DNA from: Erythrobacter sp. 34-65-8 | GTDB taxonomy: Bacteria; Pseudomonadota; Alphaproteobacteria; Sphingomonadales; Sphingomonadaceae | DNA length: 15,077 nucleotides | Direction of reading: 5' to 3' | NCBI GenBank assembly: GCA_002278985.1 | Contig: NCJP01000012.1 | Coordinates: forward strand, 1-15,077 | Shown: in pieces, positions 6,232 to 14,104 of the stretch | How positions within the stretch are numbered: the stretch's first letter is position 1 | Layout: every line of letters begins with the position of its first letter | Made by a program: the position numbers and the translations under genes | The notes under the pieces: generated by a model | Database searches by the model: none | What the model was told of the DNA's origin: nothing | Seen by the model: the letters and a program-made list of their open reading frames with translations, nothing else

Positions 6232-7503
6232 TCAGTCCATCACCCGCCCGCGGGCCATGACCCACTCCACCTTTTCCAGCACGGTGGCGTCTTCCAGTGG
6301 GTTGCCATCGACCGCGATGATGTCCGCCGAATAGCCCACCGCAATCCGCCCGATCTCGTTTTCCAGGCCGAGCACCTTGGCCGCAACCGTGGTCGCGGCG
6401 GCCACGGCTTCGCGGCTGGACATGCCCTGGGCCAGCATCAGGGCGAACTCCTCGGCATTGCGGCCGTGCGGAAACACGCCTGCATCCGTGCCGAACGCCA
6501 CCGGCACGCCGTTCTTGCGGGCGCGGGAGACCAGCGTCGCCATGAACGGTTCAACCGCGCGGATCTTGGCTTCGACCACCGGAGTGTAGGTGCCCGTGCC
6601 CACGCCTTCGCTCACGCCCTTCAGGGCCATCAGTGTCGGCACCAGCACGGTGCCTTTCTCGCGCATGACCTTGGCCGCGGCTTCATCGAGATAGGTGCCA
6701 TGCTCGATGCTGTGGACGCCTGCGCGCGCCGCTGCTTCGACCCCGCGCGCACCGTGGGCATGGGCAGCGACCTTGAGGCCGAGCAGTTCCGCCGTTTCGA
6801 CGATGGCAGTCATTTCGGGATCGGAGAAGTGCGCCTCCAGCCCGCGTCCCTGCTGGCTGAGCACCCCGCCCGTGGCGGTAATCTTGATCAGGTCAGCGCC
6901 ATATTTCGAGGCCTTGCGCACGGTTTCGGCGCATTCGACCGGGCCGGTGCAGGTGTAATCCGAACCGAGTGCATCGTTGACATGCTCGACGAAGCCATTG
7001 ACGTCGCCATGCCCGCCGACAATCGAAATGGTCCGCGCGCTGGTGACGATGCGCGGGCCCGGCACCATGCCTTCCTCGGTAGCGCGGCGCAGCATCTGGG
7101 TCACCTGGTCCGTGCGCGAGCCCAGATCGCGCACCGTGGTGAACCCGGCCTTGGCGGTGATGCGCGCGTTCTTCGCCGCAATCAGGACGAAGTATTCCGG
7201 CGGCGTGGTGGCCGCGCGCCAGAACTCGCCAGAAGGGTCGCCGGACAAGTGGGTGTGGAGATCGATCAACCCGGGCACCAGCGTCTTGCCCGCCAGATGG
7301 ACCATCTTCGCGCCTTCCGGGCCCGCGGTGAACCCATCCTCGATGGCGACGATGCGCCCGTCAGTCACGATCACGGTCGACTGTCCGCGCGGCGCGCTCT
7401 GCGCATCGACGATCACGGCATCGGCATGGATGATGGTGGTGTCCGCCAGAGCGGGTGCGGCGATCAGCGCGGCAGCGGCGCCAAGCAGTGTTTTCAGGTG
7501 CAT
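6232..7503 (-). CDS. Exported prolidase-like amidohydrolase
   Basis: A 423-residue metal-dependent hydrolase of the amidohydrolase superfamily, in the Xaa-Pro dipeptidase / imidazolonepropionase-like branch. A signal peptide (MHLKTLLGAAAALIAAPALA, cleavage about residue 20) points to the periplasm. Metal ligands are all present: HTH (H83, H85), the Lys to be carboxylated in DLIKITATGG (K207), HAH (H248, H250) and D340 in FGTDAG. H268 in IEHGTYLD is also conserved in the branch. VPGLIDLHTHL, and the C-terminal beta-sandwich return with GRIAVGYSADIIAVDGNPL, complete the fold. Members of this branch cleave dipeptides or N-acyl amino acids, but the exact substrate is not predictable. AGGGGAG lies about eight bases before the ATG. 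It is divergent from the S9 peptidase across 163 bp. Confidence 0.93.
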   Translation of the reverse strand: MHLKTLLGAAAALIAAPALADTTIIHADAVIVDAQSAPRGQSTVIVTDGRIVAIEDGFTAGPEGAKMVHLAGKTLVPGLIDLHTHLSGDPSGEFWRAATTPPEYFVLIAAKNARITAKAGFTTVRDLGSRTDQVTQMLRRATEEGMVPGPRIVTSARTISIVGGHGDVNGFVEHVNDALGSDYTCTGPVECAETVRKASKYGADLIKITATGGVLSQQGRGLEAHFSDPEMTAIVETAELLGLKVAAHAHGARGVEAAARAGVHSIEHGTYLDEAAAKVMREKGTVLVPTLMALKGVSEGVGTGTYTPVVEAKIRAVEPFMATLVSRARKNGVPVAFGTDAGVFPHGRNAEEFALMLAQGMSSREAVAAATTVAAKVLGLENEIGRIAVGYSADIIAVDGNPLEDATVLEKVEWVMARGRVMD

Positions 7504-7531
7504 CAGGTCTCTCCCCTTGTGCGGCGGGTCA

Positions 7532-7563
7532 TGCCCGCTCGCTCCGTCGGGCGCAAGCGGGCA
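7532..7563. promoter_or_regulatory. Inverted repeat in the amidohydrolase / S9 peptidase divergent gap
   Basis: TGCCCGCT (7532-7539) and AGCGGGCA (7556-7563) are perfect 8-bp arms with a 16-bp spacer. The site lies 29 bp upstream of the amidohydrolase ATG and about 100 bp upstream of the S9 peptidase ATG. It could be a shared operator or a leader hairpin in the amidohydrolase transcript. GC-rich sequence makes chance repeats more likely here. Confidence 0.35.
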
Positions 7564-7600
7564 CCGCCCGGCCTTCCCCCGGACCCCTTGCGCCGGCCGG

Positions 7601-7628
7601 TTGCCCTCTGCCGATGAAGCGTTATGAA
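7601..7628 (+). promoter_or_regulatory. Candidate promoter for the S9 peptidase gene
   Basis: TTGCCC (7601-7606) is followed after 16 bases by TATGAA (7623-7628). A transcript starting near 7635 would have a leader of about 30 bases before the ATG at 7667. The -10 is one of the few AT-rich stretches in this gap. Motif match only. Confidence 0.3.
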
Positions 7629-7666
7629 TGCGTCATCCCCCAGAATTTCGAAAGGACTGCCAAAAC

Positions 7667-9724
7667 ATGATCCGTGTCGCGCTGACCACCGCCACCCTGC
7701 TTGCCAGTGTTTCGCTTGCCGCCACCGCCACTGCCCGCCCGATGACGCCGGAAGACGTGGCGCGGCTGGAAGGGGTGGGCCAGGTGGCAATCGCCCCCGA
7801 CGGCAGCCGCATTGCCTACACCACCAGCCGCCTGCCCGACATCACCGAAGGCGAGGAAAACGGCGCGACCAGGTCCGAACTGTCGGTCGCCTGGGCGCCG
7901 GACAATGCCCGCCAGTTCCTGCCGCTGGACGTGAACCCCGGCAGCGTGGAATTTTCCCCCGATGGCCGGATGATCAGCTTCCTCTGGGCCAAGGGCGAGG
8001 AAAAGCGGAGCGTCTGGGGCATCCCGGTGGATGGCGGCGCACAGCGCAAGCTGGCCGAAGTCAAGGACAGCGCGGTGCGCCAGTATGCCTGGAGCCCGGA
8101 TGGCGCGACGTTGTACCTCCTGACCGGAGCGGAGGAAGACAAGGCCCGCGAAAAGGCAAAGAAGGCCGGTTTCAACGCGGTGGTCTATGAGGAAGAAGAG
8201 ACCATGAACCGCCTGTTCGCGGCGGCGGTGGGTGAGGAACCCGATGCCGCGCCGCGCGCAATCCCGCTGACCGGCTATGTCAGCGAAGTGCAGATCCTGC
8301 CGGACGGCCGAAACGCAGTGGTCAAGTCCGCCCCCAGCCCGCGGGTGGATGACAGCTACACCTCGATGCGGGTCAACGTGATCGATCTGGCGACCGGCGC
8401 GGTGAAGGCCGTGGTCGCGACGCCGGGCAAGCTCGGCGATGTCGAAATCTCGCCCGATGGGCGCCAGCTTTCGCTGATTGCCGGCGTCGACCAGCATGAC
8501 CCGGCCGACACCACCCTGCACCTGGCAGACGTTGCGACCGGCGCTTTCCGGGCGCTCAATCCCGAGGCGGCCGAAGCGACGGTCGACGCTGCATGGCTGG
8601 ATGACGGGCGGCTCGCAGCGGTGATCCACGTCGGCGCGCGCAGCCTGCTCCGGGTCTACAAGCCCGATGGCACGGTCGACCACGAGCACGAGGGCGGCGA
8701 GCTGATCCTGACCGGGGTGGAAACCGCCGGCGGCAAGATCGCAGTGCGCGCCAACAGCCCGCAGCACCCGACAGAACTGTTCGTGTGGGAGGGCGGCGCG
8801 TTCCAGCGCTGGACGAAGCACAACCCGTGGCTGAGCGAAATCACCTTCGGGCGGCAGTCCGCCGTGACCTACACCGCCCGCGACGGGCAGCAGATCGAAG
8901 GCGTGCTGATAGAGCCCGTCGGCGGTGCCCCCCGCGGCGGCGCGCCGCTGATCATGAACGTCCACGGCGGCCCGGAAGCGCATGAAAGCAACGGCTGGCA
9001 GACCGCCTACAGCAAGCCGGGCCAGGTCGCGGCGGGCCAGGGCTATGCCGTTTTCCTGCCCAACTATCGCGGCTCGACCGGCTACGGCGTCGCCTTCGCC
9101 AAGCAACACCAGGGCGATTACGCCGGCAAGGAATTCGACGACATCGTCGATGCCAAGCGGCATCTGGTGGCGCAGGGGATCGCCGACGCCGATCGGGTCG
9201 GCATCACCGGAGGTTCCTATGGCGGGTTCGCCAGTGCCTGGGGCGCGACCTTCTACAGCGAGGAATATGCCGCCAGCGTGATGTTCGTCGGCATTTCCAA
9301 CAACGTCAGCAAGTTCGGCACCACCGACATTCCCAACGAGATGTACCTGGTCCACGAACGCAAGTGGCCCTGGGAAGAATGGGACCACCTGATGGAGCGC
9401 AGCCCGATCACACACGTGGGCAAGGCCGAAACCCCGATCCTGATCATGCACGGGGCGGACGATACCCGGGTTGACCCCAGCCAGAGCTACGAACTTTACC
9501 GTCACATCAAGACCCGCAAGCCGGAAACCCCGGTGCGGCTGGTGCTCTATCCCGGCGAAGGGCATGGCAACCAGCGCGCCACCAGCCGCTATGACTACAA
9601 CCTGCGGATGATGCAGTGGTTCGATACCTACCTGAAAACCGGCAACCGCAAGGCAGCCCTGCCCGCGCCGCGCCCCGCGCTGCCGGAAGGCACGACTGGC
9701 GCCGAAGCGAAGAAGGAAGACTGA
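7667..9724 (+). CDS. Exported S9-family serine peptidase (prolyl oligopeptidase fold)
   Basis: A 685-residue protein with a signal peptide (MIRVALTTATLLASVSLAA..., cleavage about residue 23-24), so it is periplasmic or secreted. Residues about 30-400 contain WD40-like/beta-propeller repeats, recognisable by repeated SPDG or PDG turns (44, 97, 143, 212, 262, 333). The C-terminal alpha/beta-hydrolase domain has NVHGGP (431-436), the nucleophile S517 in GGSYGG, D599 in HGADDTRV and H633 in GEGHG, a complete catalytic triad. It resembles acylaminoacyl-peptidase/dipeptidyl-peptidase-like S9 enzymes that act on short peptides. I use the ATG at 7667 because AAAGGA lies ten bases upstream and the signal peptide starts there; a start at 7628 would add 13 polar residues before it. 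The gene ends just before a 10-bp hairpin. Confidence 0.95.
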   Translation: MIRVALTTATLLASVSLAATATARPMTPEDVARLEGVGQVAIAPDGSRIAYTTSRLPDITEGEENGATRSELSVAWAPDNARQFLPLDVNPGSVEFSPDGRMISFLWAKGEEKRSVWGIPVDGGAQRKLAEVKDSAVRQYAWSPDGATLYLLTGAEEDKAREKAKKAGFNAVVYEEEETMNRLFAAAVGEEPDAAPRAIPLTGYVSEVQILPDGRNAVVKSAPSPRVDDSYTSMRVNVIDLATGAVKAVVATPGKLGDVEISPDGRQLSLIAGVDQHDPADTTLHLADVATGAFRALNPEAAEATVDAAWLDDGRLAAVIHVGARSLLRVYKPDGTVDHEHEGGELILTGVETAGGKIAVRANSPQHPTELFVWEGGAFQRWTKHNPWLSEITFGRQSAVTYTARDGQQIEGVLIEPVGGAPRGGAPLIMNVHGGPEAHESNGWQTAYSKPGQVAAGQGYAVFLPNYRGSTGYGVAFAKQHQGDYAGKEFDDIVDAKRHLVAQGIADADRVGITGGSYGGFASAWGATFYSEEYAASVMFVGISNNVSKFGTTDIPNEMYLVHERKWPWEEWDHLMERSPITHVGKAETPILIMHGADDTRVDPSQSYELYRHIKTRKPETPVRLVLYPGEGHGNQRATSRYDYNLRMMQWFDTYLKTGNRKAALPAPRPALPEGTTGAEAKKED

Positions 9725-9730
9725 TTGCGC

Positions 9731-9758
9731 GCGGGGCAGGTCACATGGCCTGCCCCGC
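9731..9758. terminator. Shared hairpin between convergent genes
   Basis: GCGGGGCAGG (9731-9740) and CCTGCCCCGC (9749-9758) form a perfect 10-bp stem with an 8-base loop. It lies in the 45-bp gap between the stops of the S9 peptidase (plus) and the MipA/OmpV gene (minus), the usual place for a bidirectional terminator. No T-run follows on either strand, so termination might be weak or the hairpin may protect the 3' ends. Confidence 0.65.
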
Positions 9759-9769
9759 CGCACGACAAG

Positions 9770-10624
9770 TCAGAACGTATAACCAATCCCCAACACGACC
9801 AGCGCCTGGTCGGCGTCCCCGCGAAGCGAGGTGTAGGGCGTGCGCGCGGCATCGCCCTGAAGCCGCGAATAGGCCGCGATCATCACCAGGCCGAGGCCGC
9901 CGTTGAGGGCATTTCCATCGAGATCATAGCCCACCAGCAGGTTGGCCCCAAGCGCGTTGAGCCCGCCATCGGCGGCAAATTGCGGCAGCCCGCTGGCAGC
10001 CGCCTGCGCCGGGCTGACCGACTGGTAATAGCGGGCGTAATCGTTGCTGACGAACTCGGCCCCGGCGGACAGCTGCACGAACGCGGCGCGCGACAGCGGG
10101 CTGCCCCAGCTCACCCGCGGCTCGACCACCATGCCCGAATGCGCCCCGGCCACGTCCTGGCGCAGGTCAACCGTGAACGACAGTGTGTCGAACCGTGTCA
10201 GCACGCCGGGGATGTTGAGCCCGGCCGTGGCACCCACTTCGACCGCCCGGTCAAGCTCGCCCGCCAGTTCAACCACGGGATCCTCGATATCATCCGCCCG
10301 GTCGCTGCGCACACGGATCACCGGCCCGAACGACAACGACGGCTTGCCCCGCACTTCCGGCAGGACATTGAGCGCCAGCCCGGCCGGGCGCGGTTCGACC
10401 CGGACACCGGCCACCTTGCCCTGCACCACCGGCAACACTGCCAGGCGATAATCGTCCGACCCGCTGTAGCTGGGGCTGTAGGCCGCCCCGACACCGATCG
10501 TGACCCAGGTGTCGTCAAACACGGTCTCGCCCGGCGGCGGGATGCCGGCGGGCGGGCCTTGCGGTGCCTCCTGCGCCAGAGCGGGGGAGGCAAGCAGGGC
10601 GAAGGAACCGAAAATGATGCGCAT
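9770..10624 (-). CDS. MipA/OmpV-family outer-membrane protein
   Basis: A 284-residue protein with a short signal peptide (MRIIFGSFALLASPALA, cleavage about residue 17). It shows the family pattern: an N-terminal VTIGVGAAYSPSYSGSDDYR strand, alternating beta-strands, and a C-terminal end GIGYTF with terminal Phe, the signal for BAM-mediated insertion. MipA/OmpV proteins are beta-barrels linked in other bacteria to murein-synthesis scaffolding, osmotic or antibiotic response, or antigenicity; the role here is unknown. A second possible start at 10663 overlaps the DUF2585 stop by ATGA and has AGGGGG upstream. It would place 13 extra residues, RER included, ahead of the signal peptide. I prefer the shorter start for its compact signal peptide, but the longer one is possible. 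Probably co-transcribed with DUF2585. Confidence 0.9.
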   Translation of the reverse strand: MRIIFGSFALLASPALAQEAPQGPPAGIPPPGETVFDDTWVTIGVGAAYSPSYSGSDDYRLAVLPVVQGKVAGVRVEPRPAGLALNVLPEVRGKPSLSFGPVIRVRSDRADDIEDPVVELAGELDRAVEVGATAGLNIPGVLTRFDTLSFTVDLRQDVAGAHSGMVVEPRVSWGSPLSRAAFVQLSAGAEFVSNDYARYYQSVSPAQAAASGLPQFAADGGLNALGANLLVGYDLDGNALNGGLGLVMIAAYSRLQGDAARTPYTSLRGDADQALVVLGIGYTF

Positions 10625-10662
10625 GGTGGCCTCAATGGTTGGTAATGCTGCCCGTTCCCGCA

Positions 10663-11253
10663 TCAGCCCGCCCCCTGCCAGACCCGGATGCTCTCCAGTG
10701 GCCAGACCAGCATGACCACGTTGAGCGTCAGATTGTCCCGCACCACCAGCGCAGTGACGATTTCCGCAGTTATGGCCAGCGCCACTGTCACCTTGACCGG
10801 CAGGCGCATGGCCAGCCAGAACCCCAGGCTCATCCAGCCGATATCGGCCATGGAATTGATCACGCTGTCACCCGAATAGCCCCAGTTGACCGTGACCGCG
10901 CGATAGCGGTCGATCACGAACGGGGTATTCTCGACAATTTCCCACGCCGCTTCGAGGAATACCGCCAGCGCGAAGCCCCAGCGTGCGGCGCCTTGACCGC
11001 CCACCTGCCACTTGCGGAAAAGCAGCCAGGCGACACCATAGAACAGCATCCCGTGGATAATGTGGCTGGGCGTGTACCAGTCTGACAGGTGCTGGCTGTT
11101 GCCTGAGGAATTGATGTTGCCATACCACAGCTCGACCGTGCCGCAGGTGCAGATCGGCGGGCGGCCCATCGCCAGCAACACGCCGAGCGTGGTCAGCACC
11201 ATGACCAGGACGGCGATCAACGCCGGGCGATGCGGACTGAGCGGAGCAGACAT
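10663..11253 (-). CDS. DUF2585 (UPF0314) integral membrane protein
   Basis: A 196-residue protein that I recognise as DUF2585 from the conserved block GRPPICTCG (30-38), then [28 protein letters not shown] (61-68), [14 protein letters not shown] (105-118) and [16 protein letters not shown] (123-138). Predicted membrane helices lie at about 11-30, 63-80, 92-108, 133-150 and 154-171. The function of the family is unknown; it is common in alphaproteobacteria. Conserved H64, H67, E106, E109 and D116 next to or in the membrane would suit a metal site, but this is only an inference. The ATG at 11253 is used; a TTG at 11289 would add an Arg-rich lead. No strong Shine-Dalgarno sequence is seen. It is upstream of the MipA/OmpV gene and divergent from crtY across 110 bp. 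Confidence 0.88.
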   Translation of the reverse strand: MSAPLSPHRPALIAVLVMVLTTLGVLLAMGRPPICTCGTVELWYGNINSSGNSQHLSDWYTPSHIIHGMLFYGVAWLLFRKWQVGGQGAARWGFALAVFLEAAWEIVENTPFVIDRYRAVTVNWGYSGDSVINSMADIGWMSLGFWLAMRLPVKVTVALAITAEIVTALVVRDNLTLNVVMLVWPLESIRVWQGAG

Positions 11254-11296
11254 GGCCGGTCTTGTTGCCGTTCGCGCGGGCAAGCGCAAGCGCGCG

Positions 11297-11324
11297 CTCG
11301 CGCGGCCCCCCTCGCGCGGTCCCC
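11297..11324. repeat. Tandem 14-bp direct repeat in the crtY upstream region
   Basis: CTCGCGCGGCCCCC (11297-11310) is followed at once by CTCGCGCGGTCCCC (11311-11324), a single mismatch at position 10. The two copies lie in the 110-bp divergent gap between DUF2585 and crtY, about 40-67 bp before the crtY ATG. The gap also has the palindrome AGCGCGCGCT at 11289-11298. No clear -10/-35 pair was found in this very GC-rich gap. Confidence 0.55.
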
Positions 11325-11363
11325 ATTGCCCGGGCCGCGCTGCTCGCCTAGGGCGGTGCTCGC

Positions 11364-12563
11364 ATGAGCGGTCGCGCCAACAACACCACGAGAACGGAAA
11401 TCGCCATCGTCGGGGGCGGCCTTGCGGGCGGGCTCATTGCGCTTGCCCTGCGTCAGGCCCGCCCGGATGTCGCGGTGCACCTCTACGAGGCAGGGCCGGC
11501 GCTGGGCGGCAACCACCGCTGGAGCTGGTTCGACAGCGATCTCGACACCGCCGGCAACGCCCTGCTTGCCCCGTTCCGCAAGATCGGCTGGCAGGGCTAC
11601 GAAGTGCGCTTCCCGGCCTATCAGCGCAAACTCAAGGCCAGGTACAACTCGCTCTCCAGCGCCGATTTCGAACCGGCCCTGCGGCGCGAGCTGGGGCAGG
11701 ACACGATCCGTACCGGTACCCCGGTTGCGGCACTTGACGCAGGCGGGATTATCCTGGCTGACGGCACCCGCGTGTCTGCCCGCGCGGTGATCGATTGCCG
11801 TGACATGGCAACCGACAGCACCCTGCGCGGCGGGTGGCAGGTCTTCATGGGCCGCCACTTCCGCACCCCGCGCCCGCACGGCCTCGCCCAGCCGATCGTG
11901 ATGGATGCGCGCGTGGACCAGCACGGCGCTTACCGGTTCGTCTATGTCCTGCCGCTCGGGGCGGACGAGCTGTTCGTCGAGGACACCTATTACGCTGACA
12001 GCCCGGAGCTGGACCGGAGCGCCCTGTCAGCCCGGATTGACCGCTATTGCGAAAGCCAGGGCTGGGACGGCACGATCCTGCACGGCGAGGCCGGGGTCCT
12101 ACCGGTCATCACCGGGGGCGACTTTGCCGCCTGGCAGCGCGCCCACGCCATCGACGGGGTGGCGCGGGCCGGGGCCGGTGGCGGGTTCGTCCACCCGCTG
12201 ACCAGCTACACCCTGCCGTTCGCGGTCGAAACGGCGCTGGCGATTGCGGCCGATGCCGACCTGCCGGGCGAACAGCTGGCGGCCCTGCTGGCTGACCGGG
12301 CGCGGCGGCACTGGGCGCAGACCGGGTTCTACCGCGCGCTTGGCCGGATGCTGTTCGATGCTGCGAAGCCGGACGAGCGTTACCGCGTATTCCAGCGTTT
12401 CTACCGCCTGCGCCAGCCGCTGATCGAGCGGTTCTACGCCGCCCGCTCCACCACAGCGGACAAGGCGCGCATCCTTTGCGGCAAACCACCCGTATCCATT
12501 CTGCGCGCGCTGTCGGCACTGGCCGGCCAGAGCGCCCCGCTTAGAGAAAGACACCGCCCATGA
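11364..12563 (+). CDS. crtY: Lycopene beta-cyclase
   Basis: This 399-residue flavoprotein converts lycopene to beta-carotene by cyclising both ends. It has the N-terminal FAD-binding site [18 protein letters not shown] (GGGLAGG at 17-23) and the CrtY-type motifs GGNHRWSWF (48-56), AVIDCRD (141-147), YRFVYVLPL (190-198) and FVEDTYY (204-210). Length fits bacterial CrtY (about 380-400). It acts at the cytoplasmic membrane with reduced FAD as cofactor. It is the first gene of the cluster and overlaps crtI by ATGA, implying coupled translation. No strong Shine-Dalgarno sequence precedes its start, but the start gives the usual 10-12 residues before the FAD fold. The upstream 110-bp gap carries a tandem 14-bp repeat. 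Confidence 0.95.
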   Translation: MSGRANNTTRTEIAIVGGGLAGGLIALALRQARPDVAVHLYEAGPALGGNHRWSWFDSDLDTAGNALLAPFRKIGWQGYEVRFPAYQRKLKARYNSLSSADFEPALRRELGQDTIRTGTPVAALDAGGIILADGTRVSARAVIDCRDMATDSTLRGGWQVFMGRHFRTPRPHGLAQPIVMDARVDQHGAYRFVYVLPLGADELFVEDTYYADSPELDRSALSARIDRYCESQGWDGTILHGEAGVLPVITGGDFAAWQRAHAIDGVARAGAGGGFVHPLTSYTLPFAVETALAIAADADLPGEQLAALLADRARRHWAQTGFYRALGRMLFDAAKPDERYRVFQRFYRLRQPLIERFYAARSTTADKARILCGKPPVSILRALSALAGQSAPLRERHRP

Positions 12564-14104
12564 CCGTCCGATCTGCCGACCCCGTGACCGCTCCCGGCAT
12601 CTCTCCGGACCTCAAAACCACCGGCAAGCGCGCCTGCGTGATCGGTTCCGGCTTCGGCGGCATGGCACTGGCCCTGCGGCTGCAATCGGCCGGCATCCAG
12701 ACCACCGTGGTGGAGGGCCGCGACAAGCCGGGCGGGCGGGCCTATTTCTGGGAGCGGGACGGATTTCTGTTCGATGGCGGGCCGACCGTGGTCACCGATC
12801 CCGATTGCCTGAAGGAACTGTGGGCGCTTTCAGGCCACGACATGGCGGCCGACGTCGAGCTGATGCCGGTCATGCCGTTCTACCGGCTCAACTGGCCCGA
12901 TGGCACCAACTTCGACTATTCAAACGACGAGGCGCAGCTCCACAGCGAGATCGCCAAGCTCAACCCGGCTGATGTCGCGGGCTACCTGCGGTTCCTCGAA
13001 TACGCTGCCGGGGTCTACGAGGAAGGCTACGTCAAGCTCGGCCATGTGCCGTTCCTCGATTTCAAGTCGATGCTCAAGGCCGCCCCGGCGCTGGCCAAGA
13101 AGCAGGCCTGGCGCAGCGTCTATTCGATGGTCTCCAGCTTCGTGCAGAGCGAGAAGCTGCGCGAGGCGCTGAGCTTCCACACCCTGCTGGTCGGCGGCAA
13201 CCCGATGAAGACCAGCAGCATCTACGCCCTGATCCACAAGCTGGAAAAGGACGGCGGGGTGTGGTGGACGCGCGGCGGCACCAACCGGCTGATCGCCGGG
13301 ATGATCCGCCATTTCGAGCGGCTCGGCGGCACGATGCGGGTCGGCGACCCTGTGGTGCAGGTCCACACCATCGGCAACCGCGCCACCGAGGTCGAGGCGG
13401 CCAGCAGCTGGCGCGAAAAGTTCGACGCCGTCGCGAGCAACGCCGACATCATGCACTCCTATCGCGACCTGCTGGGCGGGACCAAGCGGGGCAAGGACCA
13501 GGCGAAATCGCTCGGCCGCAAGAGCTTCAGCCCCGGTCTGTTCGTGGTCCATTTCGGGCTGGAGGGCACCTGGCCCGGCATCCCGCACCACATGATCCTG
13601 TTCGGCCCGCGCTACAAAGGCCTGCTGGACGATATCTACACCCACGGCGTGCTGCCGCAGGATTTCAGCATCTACCTGCACCACCCGACCGTGACCGATC
13701 CGAGCATGGCCCCTCCGGGCAAGAGCACGTTCTACGCGCTGGTCCCGGTCGCCCACATGGGCAAGCTGGCGGTCGACTGGGACGAAGTCGGCCCGATGCT
13801 GGAAAAGCGCATCCTCGACGAAGTCGGGCGGCGGCTGATTCCTGACATCCATGACCGGATCGTGACCAAGTTCAGCTATGCGCCGAAGGATTTTGCGATC
13901 GACCTCAACGCCCACCTCGGCAGCGCCTTCAGCCTGGAGCCGGTGCTGTGGCAGAGCGCTTTCTTCCGCGGCCACAACCGCGATGACGTGATCGGCAACT
14001 TCTACCTCGTCGGCGCGGGCACGCATCCGGGCGCAGGCATCCCCGGCGTGGTCGGCAGCGCCAAGGCGACGGCGGGGCTGATGCTGGAGGATCTGGCGCG
14101 GTGA
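12560..14104 (+). CDS. crtI: Phytoene desaturase
   Basis: This 514-residue CrtI-type enzyme introduces double bonds into phytoene, usually in four steps to lycopene, with FAD. The N-terminal FAD motif is ACVIGSGFGGMALALRLQ (GSGFGG at 29-34), followed by VVEGRDKPGGRAY (50-62). The C-terminal carotene-desaturase signature is complete: NFYLVGAGTHPGAGIPG (480-496) then VVGSAKATAG. Length is normal (about 490-515). The number of desaturation steps cannot be read from sequence. The start overlaps crtY by ATGA, and its stop overlaps the GTG start of the LOG gene. An AGAGAAAG in the end of crtY may be its ribosome-binding site. Its place between crtY and the downstream genes supports a single carotenoid operon, though crtB is not seen. 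Confidence 0.96.
   Translation: MTVRSADPVTAPGISPDLKTTGKRACVIGSGFGGMALALRLQSAGIQTTVVEGRDKPGGRAYFWERDGFLFDGGPTVVTDPDCLKELWALSGHDMAADVELMPVMPFYRLNWPDGTNFDYSNDEAQLHSEIAKLNPADVAGYLRFLEYAAGVYEEGYVKLGHVPFLDFKSMLKAAPALAKKQAWRSVYSMVSSFVQSEKLREALSFHTLLVGGNPMKTSSIYALIHKLEKDGGVWWTRGGTNRLIAGMIRHFERLGGTMRVGDPVVQVHTIGNRATEVEAASSWREKFDAVASNADIMHSYRDLLGGTKRGKDQAKSLGRKSFSPGLFVVHFGLEGTWPGIPHHMILFGPRYKGLLDDIYTHGVLPQDFSIYLHHPTVTDPSMAPPGKSTFYALVPVAHMGKLAVDWDEVGPMLEKRILDEVGRRLIPDIHDRIVTKFSYAPKDFAIDLNAHLGSAFSLEPVLWQSAFFRGHNRDDVIGNFYLVGAGTHPGAGIPGVVGSAKATAGLMLEDLAR

Noticed and set aside
6466..7617. 383-codon plus-strand frame opposite the amidohydrolase
   Set aside because: The amidohydrolase has all metal ligands and a signal peptide; the opposite frame is rich in His/Arg without any domain.
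7622..9763. Very long open frame (713 codons) on the minus strand, opposite the S9 peptidase
   Set aside because: It mirrors a gene with a complete catalytic triad and signal peptide; its translation shows no domain and is typical of the antisense frame of a GC-rich gene.
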